In this document: one piece after another, positions 26,418 to 35,629 of the stretch
How positions within the stretch are numbered: the stretch's first letter is position 1
How the letters are laid out: every line of letters starts with the position of its first letter
From: DASYAE01 sp036501535
Lineage (GTDB): Bacteria > Actinomycetota > Actinomycetes > Streptomycetales > Catenulisporaceae
Direction: 5' to 3'
NCBI GenBank assembly: GCA_036501535.1
Contig: DASYAE010000036.1
Span: 1 to 50,235 of the forward strand
Length of the DNA: 50,235 nt
Translations under genes and position numbers: made by a program
The notes under the pieces: generated by a model
Told to the model about the DNA's origin: nothing
The model's database searches: none
What the model saw: the letters and a program-made list of their open reading frames with translations, nothing else

Positions 26418-27692
26418 ATGCGCATCGTGGGAATCGAGACACTCCGGCTGAGGGAACTTCCGAATCTCACCTTGGTGCAGCTGCACGCGAGCACCGGCGA
26501 GACCGGACTCGGCGAGACGTACTACGGCGCCGGCGCGGTGGAAGCGGTCGTACACGAGATCATGGCGCCGGCGCTGCTCGGAGCTCCGCTACCCGATACG
26601 TGCGCCGACCTCGGACAGGTCTTGGACGATCGCCTGTTCTACGTCGGCACGACGGGAAGCGGGGCGGAGATCCGCGCCCTGTCCGCAGTCGACATCGCGC
26701 TGTGGGACCTGCTGGGACACCATCGCGGTTCGTCGCTCTCCGAGCTGATCGGCGGTGCGGCGCGCGCCTCCGTCCCGGTGTACAACACGTGCGCGGGCAC
26801 CGAGTACATGCGCTCCGCGACCGGGCAACGATCGACCAACTGGGGGCTGGACGCGTCCACCGGGCCGCAATCGGACAACGATCTGTGGCGCTTCCTCAAC
26901 GAAGCCGACCGACTGGCCGAGGATCTGCTGGCATCCGGCGTGTCCGCAATGAAGATCTGGCCGTTCGACCTGCACGCCGAGCAGACGCGCGGGACGGAGA
27001 TCAGCAGCGCCCAGATGCAGTCGGCGCTCGAACCATTGCGCCGCATCCGACAGGCGGTCGGCGACCAGATGCGCATCCTCGTCGAGCTTCACGGCCTGTG
27101 GGAACCCGGTCCCGCGAAAGAGATCCTCACCGAGCTCGCCGCCTTCGACGTGTACTGGGCCGAGGATCCGCTCGCCACCCACCGGGTAGCCGAACTCGCC
27201 GGCCTACGCGCCACATCCGACGTCCGGATCGCCGCCGGCGAGACCGCCGGAGCAGTCGGCGGGAGCATGTTGGTCAGCGCCGCCGCAGTCGACGTGCTCA
27301 TCGCCGACATCGGCTGGTGCGGTGGCATCACCGGCGCCCTCCGGCAAGCCGACCACGCAGCCCACGCCGACATCGAGTTCGCACTGCACGACTGCAGCGG
27401 ACCAGTCGTCCTGGCCGCATCCACGCAAGCTGCCGCATGTCTCGACCACGTCCACATGCAGGAGACGACGCGATCCTACTACAACGGCTGGTACCCCGCC
27501 TTGGTGACGGGACTGCCTGAGCTGTCCAACGGCCACATCCATGTTGGCTCGGCCCCAGGACACGGCATCGCACTGCGACCCGACGTGTGGCGGCGGGCCG
27601 ATGCCCGCGTCCGCCTCTCCGGTCGCCGGAACACGCACTTTGCAGCTCAACGCGCATTGCGCGATGTAGCCGCGGGATCGGAAGACATGTAG
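26418..27692 (+). CDS. Enolase-superfamily (mandelate racemase type) sugar acid dehydratase
   Basis: 424 residues. The capping domain is residues 1-120. The barrel shows Lys179 in MKIWPFD, metal ligands Glu223 (VELHG), Glu249 (WAEDP) and Glu275 (AAGET), and an Asp297/His324 pair (IADIGW, ALHDC), the arrangement of the mandelate racemase subgroup. Members mostly dehydrate sugar acids. No ribosome site is evident and the operator lies 22 bp upstream. Divergent from the importer operon and sharing its operators, so it probably acts on an acid formed from the imported sugar. The exact substrate cannot be read from the sequence. Confidence 0.88.
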   Translation: MRIVGIETLRLRELPNLTLVQLHASTGETGLGETYYGAGAVEAVVHEIMAPALLGAPLPDTCADLGQVLDDRLFYVGTTGSGAEIRALSAVDIALWDLLGHHRGSSLSELIGGAARASVPVYNTCAGTEYMRSATGQRSTNWGLDASTGPQSDNDLWRFLNEADRLAEDLLASGVSAMKIWPFDLHAEQTRGTEISSAQMQSALEPLRRIRQAVGDQMRILVELHGLWEPGPAKEILTELAAFDVYWAEDPLATHRVAELAGLRATSDVRIAAGETAGAVGGSMLVSAAAVDVLIADIGWCGGITGALRQADHAAHADIEFALHDCSGPVVLAASTQAAACLDHVHMQETTRSYYNGWYPALVTGLPELSNGHIHVGSAPGHGIALRPDVWRRADARVRLSGRRNTHFAAQRALRDVAAGSEDM

Positions 27693-27761
27693 GTGCGGCG
27701 CGGGGAGTGACGTCACTTGCCGGGCTCCGCGCCACGCAATGCCGACTCAGTCACTCGTTCA
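27693..27761. terminator. Possible terminator with a 12-bp palindrome between converging genes
   Basis: GTGCGGCGCGG and CCGCGCCAC can form a stem with one bulge around the perfect palindrome AGTGACGTCACT (27706-27717). The palindrome alone could instead be a protein site. Confidence 0.4.
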
Positions 27762-29084
27762 CTACCGTCCGAGGGCGTTGTATTCCTCCTCCAAGATCGT
27801 CTGGAATTCGACCTCGTAGACGTTCGCCTCGGCGTCGTAGACGAACAGCCGGATGTGTCTGGTCCATCCCGGCTTGCCCCACTGCTTCGAGACGAACGTC
27901 GCGATCCCGGATTCACTGGCCGGTTTGATCTCGAAATCGACGCCCCCCTCGCCTCCCGGCAGATCTGGGCCCTTCGTCTCGTAGCGCCTCGGCGGGTTCG
28001 GTCTGACCTTCTGGATCAGTTCGGCGACCAGCGGGTGCATGATGTCCCTGCCCTCGTTGCCGATGGCCGGCCATTGGATCGGCTTGGGCGGATGAACCTT
28101 GCCGATCAGTGTCCTGGGCGCGTTGAAGATGATCTCGATCATATCCGTCTGGGTGACTTCCCTCGGTGGGCGCCTTCCGCCGTGCTCTTCACCGCTTCCG
28201 CCTTCGCCTCCATCGCCTCCATCGCCTCCGTCACCTCTGCCGCCTCCGTCGTGCTTCCCGTCCCCTGCGCCGTGCTCGTTGCCGCCGGGCGGCTTTCCGG
28301 CCGGCGGGGAGTCGGTTCCCGCGCCGGATTTGCCCGCGGACGCCTCCAGCCTGCCGGCGGGAACCTCGTCGGCGGCGACCGCCACCAGCTGCCCGTTGCG
28401 CTCGCCGAGCGCCACACGCTCGGTGTTCGCACCCTTCGCGCGGGGCATGCCCTCGGTGCTGCCGAGCTTCTTGGTGAGGATGTACAGCACCGCGTTGACT
28501 CCGATCTCGGAGCACGCCAGAGCGAACTCGTGGCCGGCGTCTTTCAGTCCCTTGACGGTGGTGGCGGTGGCGCCGCCGCCGAACTTGATCAGATGCTTGA
28601 CAGCTGAGATGACGGCGGTGCCCAGGAAGTAGGTGGCGACACCGGCTGCGCCGGCGAGGACGACGTCCTCGAACCAGCCGACCGGCGAGAGCTGTGCCGC
28701 CAGGGAGGCCCCGGCGAAGACCGCGATGCCCAGGGCCATCTTCGCCAGTTCCTCGATCTCGACCGCGGCGAGGATCTGTGCGCGGAAGGTGTCGTCGATG
28801 TCGGCCAGTTTGAAGGCCCAGACCAGCCTCTTGGTGGCGTCCATCGCCGCCACCTCGCGGTCGGTCGGCTCCGGCTCCTTGAGCGGGGTCCGCCCGGGCG
28901 GCGCGGCCGACGGCGGCAAGGTCTTCGCAGCGGCGAGCAAGCCGTTCAGCCTGGCTGCGTCCACGTCGCCGCGGGAGGCCAACGAGCCGGTCGGGAAATC
29001 GGATTTGTCGAAGTGGTGTGCAAGGCCTTCGGCGATGAGTCGTCGTGCCGTGTCCTCCGATAGGCCGCTGTCGGGCTCGGCCAT
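27762..29084 (-). CDS. Polymorphic-toxin-like protein with possible nuclease C-terminus
   Basis: 440 residues. The N-terminal ~100 are soluble; two hydrophobic segments (about 116-135 and 140-160) follow. A Gly/Asp/Lys-rich linker (about 250-305, repeats of DGG) then separates a compact C-terminal domain (about 312-440). That domain holds KGPDLPGGEGGVDFEIKPAS, with Asp374, Glu385 and Lys387, which resembles the PD-(D/E)xK nuclease core. A leader, linker and short C-terminal domain is the usual plan of polymorphic toxins. The nuclease reading is inference; I do not recognise a named family. It is the second gene of an operon, 41 bp behind the next entry, and nothing follows that looks like an immunity gene. 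Confidence 0.65.
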   Translation of the reverse strand: MAEPDSGLSEDTARRLIAEGLAHHFDKSDFPTGSLASRGDVDAARLNGLLAAAKTLPPSAAPPGRTPLKEPEPTDREVAAMDATKRLVWAFKLADIDDTFRAQILAAVEIEELAKMALGIAVFAGASLAAQLSPVGWFEDVVLAGAAGVATYFLGTAVISAVKHLIKFGGGATATTVKGLKDAGHEFALACSEIGVNAVLYILTKKLGSTEGMPRAKGANTERVALGERNGQLVAVAADEVPAGRLEASAGKSGAGTDSPPAGKPPGGNEHGAGDGKHDGGGRGDGGDGGDGGEGGSGEEHGGRRPPREVTQTDMIEIIFNAPRTLIGKVHPPKPIQWPAIGNEGRDIMHPLVAELIQKVRPNPPRRYETKGPDLPGGEGGVDFEIKPASESGIATFVSKQWGKPGWTRHIRLFVYDAEANVYEVEFQTILEEEYNALGR

Positions 29085-29125
29085 GGGATCACCTCACATG
29101 CCTCGGGATCGGGCGGGCCGGGTGG

Positions 29126-30022
29126 TTAGGCGGTGTAGCGGTCCAGGTGGTCGGCGGTGACCTCGGCGAGCAACTCGCGCAGCCGGTCCTGGCCGAGCGC
29201 CGCCAGCGCGGGCTCGGCGTTCAGGGCGTGCTCCAGCGCGGGCTCCATGACCTCCAGGCGGAGTCGGTCCAGCAGATCCGGCGCTTCGGGGGTGCCGGCG
29301 CCGGGCGGGGACCCGCTTGGTAGCGCCACGCCGTAGTCGGCGAACACTGCGCGCTTCTCACCGCTTTCGGCCAGGGCGATGAAGCCCGCCGCGCTGGTGC
29401 CCACCTGGTGTGTGGCCGCGTCGTAGAGGAACCAGTCGCGGAACTGCTGCCAGGAGGCCTCGGTGCCGTCCCAGCGCGGCCCGTTCTGCGCCAGGTAGGA
29501 GTTCCACTCCCCGGGGTCCTCGCTCCCGGAGGTGGCCGGGGGCGCGGCGCCGGGCGCGTCGAGCGGCCGGCCGAGCGTGTCGTAGCTCTGCGTCCCGTCG
29601 TGATAGTAGATCGAGTCACCTGACGCGGCCTGCCACACTTGGTGATCCTGCCCCAGGTAGTAGGCGTCTCCCACCTGGTGGATCAGGCTGCTCTCGGCCA
29701 CCGGCACGGCGGCTGGTCGGTCCGCGGCGGCGGACTGGGCGTCGGACGCGAAGTAGGCGCGCAGTTCGTGGTCGTCGACGATGATCCGCGGGTCCTCGGC
29801 ATCCCCCGCCTCGCCGGCCAGGGCCTTGAGCGCGTCGAGCAGCGCGGCGAGCTTCCCGTGTTCCAGAGGGGGTTGCGCGTACAGATCCTGCTCCAGGCCG
29901 GACCAGTCGGCCGGCCCGGCGCCGGGGTACGCGCGAAACAGGGTCCTGAAGATCTCCTCGACCGTGCCGCTGCTCTCCCCGAGAGCTTGCGCAACGCTGG
30001 TCACGGCCTGCGACGGGTCCAT
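29126..30022 (-). CDS. Uncharacterised protein, partner of the toxin-like gene
   Basis: 298 residues from the ATG at 30022 (GGGGGCG upstream). It is acidic and soluble, with no signal peptide or membrane segment. The first ~75 residues look helical (VTSVAQALGESSGTVEEIFRTLF). The middle contains two short beta-like units (YYLGQDHQVWQAASGDSIYYHDG) and the end is helical (LLDRLRLEVMEPALEHALN). I recognise no family. As first gene of a two-gene operon with the toxin-like protein it could be a chaperone, a targeting partner or the immunity protein. Confidence 0.7.
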   Translation of the reverse strand: MDPSQAVTSVAQALGESSGTVEEIFRTLFRAYPGAGPADWSGLEQDLYAQPPLEHGKLAALLDALKALAGEAGDAEDPRIIVDDHELRAYFASDAQSAAADRPAAVPVAESSLIHQVGDAYYLGQDHQVWQAASGDSIYYHDGTQSYDTLGRPLDAPGAAPPATSGSEDPGEWNSYLAQNGPRWDGTEASWQQFRDWFLYDAATHQVGTSAAGFIALAESGEKRAVFADYGVALPSGSPPGAGTPEAPDLLDRLRLEVMEPALEHALNAEPALAALGQDRLRELLAEVTADHLDRYTA

Positions 30023-30594
30023 CGGCAGCGCCCCCAATCCGTCTCGGGCGCCACCCACGCTAGCGTCCGCGACGGACCGAGGCCACTGACAGAAGAAGCA
30101 GAGAATCACGCAAAGCCCCAGCTGGGAAGATTTCGAAGAATGCTGATGCGAGGGATGGCCGGGCGACCCGGGAGGAGGCCCGTGCCGGGGGAGTCTCAGG
30201 ACTCCTCGCTCGACCTCGTGTGCACGGAGCCTGCGACGCGGGCGCCGCGACCGGACAGGTCCCGCGCCGCTTCTTCGCAGGCTTCTGACATTTGACGCCG
30301 TCTCCCGCCTCACCTTCCTCGCGCCGAGAGGACCGGCTGGGAGGCTGTACGGAATCTCTTCGTGATCGTACGGACATGACGCCGTCCATCACGACAGTAC
30401 GTGTTCGCACGCGCCCCGAGCCGTGGTCCGCGGAATACCTGATCCCGGCGTCCGCCAAACAGGAACGCACGCGTTCTGATCGGCTGGGAGGAATACTGGG
30501 ATGATTAATCCCGAGGGTGGTCACTGCCTGGGGCCTCTGATTTACTGACCGCATTAGCGCGGCCACATTGTTGGGCGTGCAGGAGGTGCCCACC
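30023..30594. other. Gene-poor interval, no supported gene
   Basis: About 570 bp. It holds the promoter of the toxin-like operon on the minus strand. Open frames on both strands are long but have poor codon use and no known domain. The right end (30500-30594) is AT-richer, and AGGAGG at 30582-30587 serves the decayed regulator that follows. Confidence 0.4.
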
Positions 30595-30968
30595 TTGACT
30601 CTTGAATATACACTGTTAAACGATGAGCTCCGTCTCAGTGTTCGCGGACACGGGCCGGGGAGCGGCCATTGACGGGAATTATATATCCAAGCTCGAGCGC
30701 GGAAAGATCAACTGGCCGAATAGCGCCTACCGGCGCGCATTCCGGGTGCTCTTCGGCGTCGCGACGGACGCCGAGCTCGGTTTCTACGCCGTGCGGACCC
30801 GCCGGGACGCGGAGCGCCTCCTTGCCGCGTCCGGCGGCCAGGCGGGGCAGAACGGCTCCGCGCCCTTGTTGCGCGCAGTGAAGCAGCAGGTCGAAGCGCT
30901 GCGCGAGGTGCCGGTCCGGCCGCGGGGATCTCGTCGGCCACCGGCGGAGCCGGCTCGGGGGCGACCCC
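30595..30968 (+). pseudogene. Decayed XRE-family regulator
   Basis: AGGAGG followed by a TTG opens a frame reading TLEYTLLNDELR, a typical start for this family. About 35 bases later, in another frame, comes IDGNYISKLERGKINWPN, then YRRAFRVLFGVATDAELGFY, the recognition helix and C-terminal part of the helix-turn-helix domain. The first helices of the domain (roughly 20 residues) are missing and the two parts are out of frame, so an internal deletion is likely. An ATG at 30623 would give a product without them. The second frame runs on into the oxidase gene without a proper stop. Confidence 0.65.
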
Positions 30969-33900
30969 GTGACCGGCGGAGGCACGACTTCCATGCCCGG
31001 CCGGCTCGCCCGGCTGCCCGGCGCCCGCTGGATCCCGGTCCCGCTGGCGATCCTGCTGGCCGCGGTGGGGTGGTTGGTCTACGGCACGCTGCTGGGCCAG
31101 AGCGCGGCCGCCGGTGCCCAGGCGGACGCCGGCCTGCAGCTCACCGTCGACCAGATGACCTGGATGAGCAACGACATGAGCGGCCAGGGGCCGGTATCGG
31201 CCTCCCCCGCGGACTACGGAATGGATCCCGGGATGATGCCCGGGATGCAGTCCACCAGTGACAACCGGCTCCATCTGCAAATAGACCTGAAGAACATCGC
31301 GCCCATGGTGCTCGACTACTCGCAGGACGAGTTCCATGTCCTCGGGCCGGGCGGCCAGACCTGGCCCGCGATCCAATTCGATGGAAGCTCGACAACCAAC
31401 AACGGCAATCTGCGGCCGCATTATGACGTAACGCTCGACATGTATTTCGAGGTACCCACCACCCAAACCGATGGCCTGTCCATCCGATGGTCGCGGCCCA
31501 GTAGTTCCCCCGTCACCGCGACCGTCAATCCGTGCGCCAACGCACCGCACAACATTTTCGACATTTCGGCGATCAACATCAAGATGACCCTGAACGCGTA
31601 CGGTGTGAACGACCCGAACTCGTTCATGTACGTGCTCAATTCGAACATCGCCGCGGTGCAGGCGCAGGAACAGGCCGGCACGGTGTCGAGCGGAGAACAG
31701 GGCGACGACGCGATCCAGCCGCTGGTGCTGCGCGCGCACGAAGGCGACTGCGTCACGGTCGACCTCACCAACCAGACCACCTTCGGGCTGCAGGCCTTCG
31801 ACCAGTCGCCCATCGAGAACGCCGGAGACACCTGCGATCCGACCCCGCCGGCCTGCGACGGCTCGCTGACGCAGACCAAGCCGGAGAACATCGGCTGGAA
31901 CGTCGACGGCCTGCCCGGCCTCAGCGCCGCCACCGTGTCCAGCGGCGTCGGCCAGAATGCGGACGACTCCGCGGCTCCGGGCCAGACGGTGAGCTACACC
32001 GTCTACATGGACCCCGCGCTGGGCGAGGGAGCACACGTATTCCACTCGACCGGCGACACCCGGCAGACCGAGGGGCACGGCCTGTTCGGCGCCCTCATCG
32101 AGGAGCCGACCGGCTCGCAGTGGCTCGACCCGCACACCCTGCAGCCGCTGCAGAGCGGGTGGGACGCGCTGATCAAGATGCCGACCGGCCCGAGCTTCCG
32201 CGAGTTCTCGCTGATCTTCCACGAGATCGGGGACGAGGGCTACCGGCAGATCATGGAGAAGGCCGGCGTCCCTGCGCCACCAACGAGGGCGAGGTCCAGA
32301 CGGCCTCAGGGTGCGAACTCCCGGTCGTCGATCCGTTCACCTCCTCCTACCGGCCGTGCAGCAAGGCGATCAACTACCGCAGCGAATGCTTCTTCGAGCG
32401 CGAACTCACCGAGCAGGAGCACGGCATCACCCCCGACGAGGCGGTGGACTACGGCGCGTACACGAACGGCGACATGGGCACACCGCGGCCGGAGCTGTAC
32501 GTGGGCGACCCCTACAAGATCCGCCTGATCAACGCCGGCTCGGAGATGGGCCACGTCTTCCACGAGCACGGCGGCGGCATCCGCTGGCTGCGCAACCCGG
32601 GGGCCGCCGACCCGGACATCGCCGGCGGGCTGGAGAAGAACCCGCCGATCACCAAGCAGTCGATCAGGCTCGACTCGCAGACGATCGAGCCGGGCGAGTC
32701 CTACAGCCTGGAGACCGAGTGCGGCGCGCTACACCACCGGCTCGGCCGGATTCGGCGAGCAGGGCGACTTCCGCGAGTTCGTGCTCTGGCAACAGACCGG
32801 CATCAGGAGCTCTGGTTCGCCCCAGGGCTGCGAGATGGCCAGCTTCAACCTGCGCGCGGCACCGCTGATCGACCGAGATCCCAACGCCGCCGCCACGCCC
32901 ATCCCCGCTGACGAGGATGTCAGCGTCCCGGACGGGGTCGGCAACTACACCATGGGCCTCGAAGCGCACGAGGAACCGGCCGGAGCGGACGAACGGGACT
33001 GCACACCCATCGGCACGTCCAACGACCCGTACGTGTTCTCGTCCGTGGCCCACGGCGATCCGGCCACACCGCTGCTGCGCGCCTATGTGGGCGACCCGGT
33101 CGTGATCCGGCAGGTCGGCCTGGACGAGCAGGTCGGCGACCTGCGGATCACCGGCAACCGGTTCTCCGAGGAGCTCTACAACCCGAACGGCGTGCTCACC
33201 GACGCGGGCACGGCCGGGGTCTCCGAGAAGATGGACTACGTCATCCAGGGAGGGGCCGGCGGGCCGCGGCACCTGCCCGGCGACTACCTCTACTACAGCG
33301 GCCGCAGCCTGGAGCTGGAGAGCGGTGCCTGGGGCATCTTCCGGGTGATGAACACGCGGCACTCCGATCTCGAGGCGCTGCCAGACCGGACGGCGCCGCC
33401 GACCGGGGCCGGGTTCCCGACACTCACCTTCACCGGCAAGGCGCCACCGGCGGCACCCAACGGGCCGGGCACCGGAGCCTGTCCCAACAACGCGCCCGTC
33501 CGCAGCTATGACGTGGCGATCTTCAACGGCATCACCTTCGACCCGGGGATGCCCGGCGAGAGCGACGCGGCGAACGGCGGCTCCTGGGCCGTGATGTACG
33601 CGCTGAGCTCGGACGAGGCGCAGATCAAGGTCGGCACGAAACCGATGGTGCCGCTCGTCATCCGGGCCGACGCCGGGGACTGTCTGCTGGTGACGCTGCA
33701 CAACGACCTGCCGAACGACAACTTCACCTGGACCTGGGGATCGGGCACCACCCGCGCCGGGTTCAACGTCGGCAACGTCATCTACGACCCGCTGCAGTCG
33801 TACGGCGCCGCCATCGGATACGACCCCGACACCACCGTGGCCCCGGGCAGCACCCGGCTCTACTCCTACTACGTCGACAAGGAGCTCGGCACCAACCTGG

Positions 33901-34613
33901 TGCTCAACATGGGCAACGAGTCGTCCTGGCGGGCCGGCGCCTACGGCGCGGTCATCGCCGAGCCGGCCGGCTCGACCTACACCGACCCGCAGACCGGCCA
34001 GCCGCTGCTGTCCGGCGTCGCGGCGGACATCACGCCCGGCCACGGCAGCCCGTTCCGGGAGAACGTGACGATCTTCTCCGACCGGGAGCCGAAGCTCGGC
34101 CACGACATCATGGACTACTACCTCGACTCCGGCCATTCCTACGTCGACTACAACGAGGCCTCGCTCACCGACCGAGAACCGGTGGACCAGGGCGGCAACG
34201 GCAACAACACGTTGTCCACCGCCAACCCGCCGGACCCGTTCCCGCTGTGGGACGCGAAGAGCGACAGCATCATCGGCGGCGCCGATCCGCCCACGCCGGT
34301 CTTCGAGGCCTTCCCCGGCGACCCCGTGCGCTGGCGGTTCGCCGACGCCTCCGGCGACGACCCGGTCTCGTTCCAGATCGCCGGCGCGGCGTTCCCGCTG
34401 GACCACGGCCTGACCGGCAGTCAGGTCATCGAGGCCAGGACCGTGCTGCCGGGTGAGACCTTCGACGCCTACCTCGTCGGCGGCGCCGGCGGGGCGACCC
34501 GGGCGACCGGCGACTACGAGTACAACGTCGGCCGCGACCCGATGATCAAGTCCGGCGACTGGGGCATCTTCCGGGTGCTCCCGCAGATCGACAGCAGTAT
34601 CGCAAAGCTGTGA
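30969..34613 (+). pseudogene. Giant multicopper oxidase (MnxG-like), two compensating frameshifts
   Basis: About 1,215 codons from the GTG at 30969 (ATG at 30993 also possible). A membrane anchor (VPLAILLAAVGWLVYGTLL) is followed by several cupredoxin domains. Copper motifs include HVFHSTGDTRQTEGHGLFGAL near 32035 and HVFHEHGGGIRW near 32552; EGDCVTVDLTNQT, ADAGDCLLVTLHND and FPGDPVRWRF are typical strands. A base is missing near 32268-32273 and one is extra near 32724-32731. Between them about 450 bp are coding in another frame, and after the second the original frame returns. As written, translation stops at 32528. An intact enzyme would oxidise a metal (Mn, Cu or Fe) or another substrate at the cell surface. 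Followed by copper-protein genes. Decay and sequencing error are both possible. Confidence 0.85.
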
Positions 34614-34632
34614 CGCGCTGATCGCTATACGT

Positions 34633-34672
34633 GCGCTGCCGTCCCGGGCCCGCCGCTCCGGGACGGCAGCGC
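34633..34672 (+). terminator. Strong hairpin terminator after the multicopper oxidase
   Basis: GCGCTGCCGTCCCGG (34633-34647) pairs perfectly with CCGGGACGGCAGCGC (34658-34672): 15 bp and a 10-base loop, 20 bp after the stop. It implies that the YcnI-like gene is at least partly expressed separately. Confidence 0.85.
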
Positions 34673-34712
34673 CGACCGGCCCCCGGCGCCGACCACGGAG
34701 AGGACGGACCGA

Positions 34713-35618
34713 ATGACTTCTGCCAACCGCGCGCGACCGCACTCGCGCGCCCTTTCGCGAATCGCGATGGCTGCCGGCATCGCCGCCTCAGGCGTGCTGC
34801 TGCTCGCGAATCCCGCGCTCGCGCACGTGACCGTCACATCCGACTCGGCCCAGCCGGGCGCTGCCGCGGTCCTGACCTTCCACGTCCCGAACGAGGAGGC
34901 CGGCGCGGACACCACCGGACTCGACGTGCTGATACCCACCGCCCATCCGATCGCGCAGCTCCTGGTCGAACCGGTGCAGGGATGGACGATCTCGGTCCGG
35001 ACGACCAACCTGGCCACGCCGCTGGTGACCGACGACGGCCGGTTCACCCAGGTCGTCTCGGAGGTGGTGTGGTCCGGCGGCCGGATCGCGCCCGGCCAGT
35101 TCCAGGACTTCACCCTGTCCGCCGATCCGCTGCCGCAGGGAGTCAGCCAGCTGACGTTCAAGGCCGTCCAGACGTATTCCAACGGCGACGTGGTGCGCTG
35201 GATCGACGTGCCCCAGGCCGGCCAGCCGGACCCGGACCACCCGGCGCCCGTGCTGACGCTGACCTCCGGCGCCGGGGCGGCTCCTGCGGCCACCGCTGCG
35301 AGTTCCGGCTCGGACGGCGTCGCCCGCGGGATCGCCGCGGGAGGCCTCTTCGTCGGCCTGCTCGGGCTGGCCTTCGCCGCGCTGGGATGGCGGCGGGGCA
35401 GGCATGTGCAGGGGATCGAGCCGCCGATACCCGCCCTCAACGGCCACGGCCCCGCCGCAGTGTCGGGGGCGACCGGACCGGTTGCAGAGCCGCGTGCGGA
35501 AGCGGACCGGCCCAAGTCCGCGCAGCCCGGGCCGGAGCCCTGGCGCACGGGCGCGCGAGCGCAGGGAGCACCCAAACGTAAGGGTTCTGACGCCCATCGC
35601 GGCGCGACCCGCCGCTGA
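34713..35618 (+). CDS. ycnI: YcnI-like (DUF1775) copper-binding membrane protein
   Basis: 301 residues, GAGAGG before the ATG. A signal peptide is cut after ALA so that the mature protein begins with His38 (HVTV), the copper-binding N-terminal His of YcnI proteins; Glu61 (VPNEEAG) and the Trp of GWTISV fit the rest of the site. One membrane helix (GIAAGGLFVGLLGLAFAALGW) near 210-230 anchors it. A long basic, disordered tail of about 65 residues then faces the cytoplasm, which is unusual. Lies 11 bp before the CopC-CopD gene; the pair probably handles extracytoplasmic copper, perhaps to load the oxidase. Confidence 0.88.
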   Translation: MTSANRARPHSRALSRIAMAAGIAASGVLLLANPALAHVTVTSDSAQPGAAAVLTFHVPNEEAGADTTGLDVLIPTAHPIAQLLVEPVQGWTISVRTTNLATPLVTDDGRFTQVVSEVVWSGGRIAPGQFQDFTLSADPLPQGVSQLTFKAVQTYSNGDVVRWIDVPQAGQPDPDHPAPVLTLTSGAGAAPAATAASSGSDGVARGIAAGGLFVGLLGLAFAALGWRRGRHVQGIEPPIPALNGHGPAAVSGATGPVAEPRAEADRPKSAQPGPEPWRTGARAQGAPKRKGSDAHRGATRR

Positions 35619-35629
35619 CGGAGGCCGAC

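Noticed and set aside
28166..28300. Repetitive CTCC/GCC-rich tract resembling a tandem repeat
   Set aside because: It is the codon pattern of the Gly/Asp-rich linker in the toxin-like protein, not a separate repeat element.
30060..30593. 177-codon minus-strand frame upstream of the XRE remnant
   Set aside because: Composition is Arg/Ser/Pro-rich and shadow-like; no ribosome site and no domain.
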